The notes under the pieces: generated by a model
Seen by the model: the letters and a program-made list of their open reading frames with translations, nothing else
Told to the model about the DNA's origin: nothing
The model's database searches: none
Translations under genes and position numbers: made by a program
Part shown: piece by piece, positions 34,938 through 36,679 of the stretch
How positions within the stretch are numbered: the stretch's first letter is position 1
Layout of the letters: each line of letters begins with the position of its first letter
From: Saprospiraceae bacterium
GTDB lineage: Bacteria; Bacteroidota; Bacteroidia; Chitinophagales; Saprospiraceae
DNA length: 36,679 nt
Direction: 5' to 3'
Assembly (NCBI GenBank): GCA_019187365.1
Contig: JABARE010000008.1
Location: forward strand, 1-36,679

Positions 34938-35765
34938 GTGAAAGAACTTATTCTTATATTCATTATTGGACAAGTTTTCTTTTCATGTTCCAAAATAGAT
35001 ACTTCACCTACCGTGGGTTATTTAGCATATGAAGACGATTTTTCTTGTCTAGAAGATTGGGTTGTTAACATAAACAGTAACAATGTTAATATATATGATT
35101 ATATTCAAACAGCATTTATTACAACTTATGAAATTTCTTATCGCTTTCATGTAAATTATTTATGCGACTGGTGCGATTCTTTAGTTTGGCTTGATGTTAA
35201 TCCAAGTTACCTTTCCGGGATGGCTTCTGCAGGTTATCCATTGACTACCTACATGCATTCATCATATACCGATTTATTCACAGTAACACCAATTATTCAA
35301 GATCCTTCAATGATGTGCTACAGTTCGTCCAGTGTGATAAAAGATACTATTTTAAATAATTTGCATCATTTCGTCGATTCTCTTTATATGAACCAATCTG
35401 AAGCAGACTTTATTGGAGACTTTATTGTAGATGTATATAATGGAACCAGTAACATCAATCTATGTGATTATAAAGATAGATGGGATACATTGACTTTAAG
35501 ATCTCCCGGGAACGGTCTGTTTTCAGCAATTGTCATAAATTCAGTTGCAGGATTTGCTATTAATCGGCCTGACTATATTGACCATTTTGACTTGGAACCT
35601 GATACCTATTTAATTTGGTTTGCTAAGGTCTTAAGATTAGCTGGCGCAGTTTGGGTTTCAGCTATGTGGAGTATCCATGATAAGGGTTGTGAAGGATTAC
35701 AAGATCCTGGAGCAGGTAATATGATTTTATCTGATGCAGGACGAAGTGCTAGTTACTCTTTGTAA
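34938..35765 (+). CDS. Lipoprotein of unknown function
   Basis: 275 residues from a GTG start (34938); the signal MKELILIFIIGQVFFSCSK gives a lipidated Cys at residue 17. The mature part contains a Cys-x-x-Cys motif (YLCDWCDSLVWLDV) and several further Cys, many Tyr and Asp, and near the C-terminus a hydrophobic segment (LIWFAKVLRLAGAVWVSAMW) that is probably membrane-associated. I do not recognise the family. It is AT-rich and sits directly downstream of repeat copy 2, with its putative promoter inside the repeat. Confidence 0.72.
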   Translation: MKELILIFIIGQVFFSCSKIDTSPTVGYLAYEDDFSCLEDWVVNINSNNVNIYDYIQTAFITTYEISYRFHVNYLCDWCDSLVWLDVNPSYLSGMASAGYPLTTYMHSSYTDLFTVTPIIQDPSMMCYSSSSVIKDTILNNLHHFVDSLYMNQSEADFIGDFIVDVYNGTSNINLCDYKDRWDTLTLRSPGNGLFSAIVINSVAGFAINRPDYIDHFDLEPDTYLIWFAKVLRLAGAVWVSAMWSIHDKGCEGLQDPGAGNMILSDAGRSASYSL

Positions 35766-35793
35766 AATTTTGACTCTATAATTTTTTAATACG

Positions 35794-36105
35794 ATGGCTA
35801 AATATTTAGTTTTATTTGCAACTCTTTCAATATTTCTATGCTTTGCTTTTTGTTGGGTATTATTACTGTTCCTTACAGATTATTTTAAACAAAAAAATAT
35901 TATATCTTTACACAGAGTACTATATATGGCAAGCGTCTTGCCAGCTGTTGGTGAAGGTATTTTTGTTGGACATTATTTACTAAAAATCGGAGTAGATATT
36001 TACTCAGTGAAAGGTTTTTTAATTAATTTTTCCATTACGTTGATTCCGTTTGTGATATATAAGTTATTTTTAAAGGATAGATTAATAAATGTAAAGTTCA
36101 TTTAG
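35794..36105 (+). CDS. Small membrane protein, unknown
   Basis: 103 residues with three hydrophobic helices at about 5-29, 42-64 and 73-92 separated by short basic loops (KQKNIISLHR, LFLKDRLINVK). It begins 28 nt after the lipoprotein and is likely cotranscribed. No recognisable family. Low GC content matches the lipoprotein gene. The pair could be an antigen plus partner, but nothing in the sequence shows this. Confidence 0.65.
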   Translation: MAKYLVLFATLSIFLCFAFCWVLLLFLTDYFKQKNIISLHRVLYMASVLPAVGEGIFVGHYLLKIGVDIYSVKGFLINFSITLIPFVIYKLFLKDRLINVKFI

Positions 36106-36217
36106 TAAGTCAGCAGACGTAATTCCTTCAAGAGATTTAGGTACAATCACCAATTCAACCCGTATCAGGGATAGAGTGTCAGATCTGGATAAGCTGTTCC
36201 CAGGAGAGGGGGTTTAG
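36096..36217 (+). pseudogene. Possible C-terminal gene remnant
   Basis: A frame without start codon runs from about 36096 to the TAG at 36215-36217 and reads SADVIPSRDLGTITNSTRIR followed by DRVSDLDKLFPGEGV. The composition and the acidic/basic alternation look like a protein C-terminus, not random AT-rich DNA, and the stretch is richer in GC than the gene before it. It overlaps the end of the preceding gene by a few bases in another frame. I cannot name the family. Confidence 0.3.
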
Positions 36218-36259
36218 TTAGAAGGAGGGTTGCGTAACAATAAAATGTAAAATAAACAT

Positions 36260-36553
36260 ACCGAACGGCATGCCTCTTCATCGCTCACCATTCAGGCTTA
36301 TTGCATGCGGCATTTTATGATACATGAGCCTCACACCTGGGTAATAGCGACCGGCCTTTTGCATGGATCCGGCAGATTGATGAGGCTGAAAGCATTCGAA
36401 AGGATCTGTCGTAAGTTGACGATAAAAAGTATCGCCAGGAAATGATGCGTCCTGTATTTAAATAGATGGATCGAGGATCGCTGCAGAATTACAAAAGAGG
36501 ATGAGCCGAAAAGCCCATTGGGCAAAGCACTCCGTTATGCAAATCAGCAATGG
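36260..36553 (+). pseudogene. IS66-type transposase remnant, repeat copy 3 (truncated)
   Basis: Matches copies 1 and 2 from TTCATCGCTCACCATTCAGG to CAAATCAGCAATGG, including their shared stop codons and WIEDRCRITKEDEPKSPLGK. It is interrupted after 36553 by unrelated sequence, so the poly-G tract and promoter-like motif are absent here. The left edge differs and resembles the short fragment at 28138. Confidence 0.85.
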
Positions 36554-36679
36554 TGTAAATTCCTCTCATGTTGACCCGGGGTTCCTGGATGTTGACCCAC
36601 CCCTGATTCGGCAATAAGAGAAAGAACGTTAATTTGAGTTTAAAGATACAATTGGTTATTGAGCAGATTTATTATTTTT
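36554..36679 (+). mobile_element. Probable IS21-family left end (partial)
   Basis: Immediately after the truncated repeat the sequence starts with TG and carries two direct copies of ATGTTGACCC (36568-36577, 36589-36598) spaced by 21 bp. IS21-family elements begin with TG and have repeated TGTTGAcC-type motifs at their ends. The istA gene would lie beyond the window. No transposase is visible, so the call rests on the end structure and on the abrupt break in the repeat. Confidence 0.4.

Noticed and set aside
30422..36553. Integron-like cassette array with attC sites
   Set aside because: The repeats are transposase remnants, not attC sites, and no intact integron integrase is present in the window.

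Overview
The window looks like a chromosomal segment of a Bacteroidota bacterium. The main evidence is the number of exported proteins with Bacteroidota-style lipoprotein signals, three proteins ending in type IX secretion (T9SS) type A sorting domains, the Bacteroidota -7 promoter motif TAnnTTTG upstream of several genes, a hybrid-type beta-propeller/Y_Y_Y sensor kinase, DKNYY and WG-repeat lipoproteins, and IS66-type transposase remnants of the kind common in this phylum. I cannot place it below phylum with confidence. Most of the window has moderate GC content; the last 5.5 kb is visibly richer in AT.

Layout. (1) 1-2350 is decayed accessory DNA: a multi-stem palindromic structure, the N-terminal scrap of a tyrosine recombinase, a triple 21-bp tandem repeat and a possible relaxase scrap. 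(2) 2356-7384 is a minus-strand block: gamma-glutamyltransferase, a DKNYY-repeat lipoprotein, a WG-repeat lipoprotein and a small membrane protein. (3) 7997-11333 runs on the plus strand: an overlapping pair of lipoproteins of unknown function and an O-methyltransferase. (4) 11551-20113 is a large minus-strand block: a His-rich small exported protein, an RND pump with its adaptor and TolC-type channel (overlapping genes, surely one operon), then two beta-propeller proteins, the last with a T9SS tail. (5) 20309-25006 on the plus strand: a hypothetical protein, a large LuxR-type two-component kinase, a small GTG-started membrane-anchored protein and its NarL/LuxR response regulator. (6) 25050-28039 is housekeeping: a Na+/Ca2+ antiporter on the minus strand, then xseA-xseB (exonuclease VII).

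(7) 28040-36679 is the most unusual part. Four related repeats (a short fragment near 28138, two long copies at 30422 and 34126, and a truncated copy at 36260) derive from the C-terminal half of an IS66 transposase. The copies share the same inactivating stops and frameshift, so a dead element was copied. The two long copies each end in a 13-G homopolymer, and 23 nt later there is a TAnnTTTG motif about 90 nt ahead of the first gene of the next interval. The intervals between repeats hold different exported or membrane proteins: a GT39-type glycosyltransferase with an N-terminal fascin-like beta-trefoil, a cysteine-rich T9SS protein plus a second T9SS protein, and a lipoprotein plus a small membrane protein. 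This resembles a repeat-delimited, possibly phase-variable cassette region for surface proteins. The third repeat is cut by what looks like the left end of an IS21-family element at the window edge.

Best candidates for something undescribed are the repeat/G-tract/promoter cassette array and the beta-trefoil-GT39 fusion. A 20-bp TetR-operator-like palindrome that recurs three times, twice inside genes, is a secondary lead.
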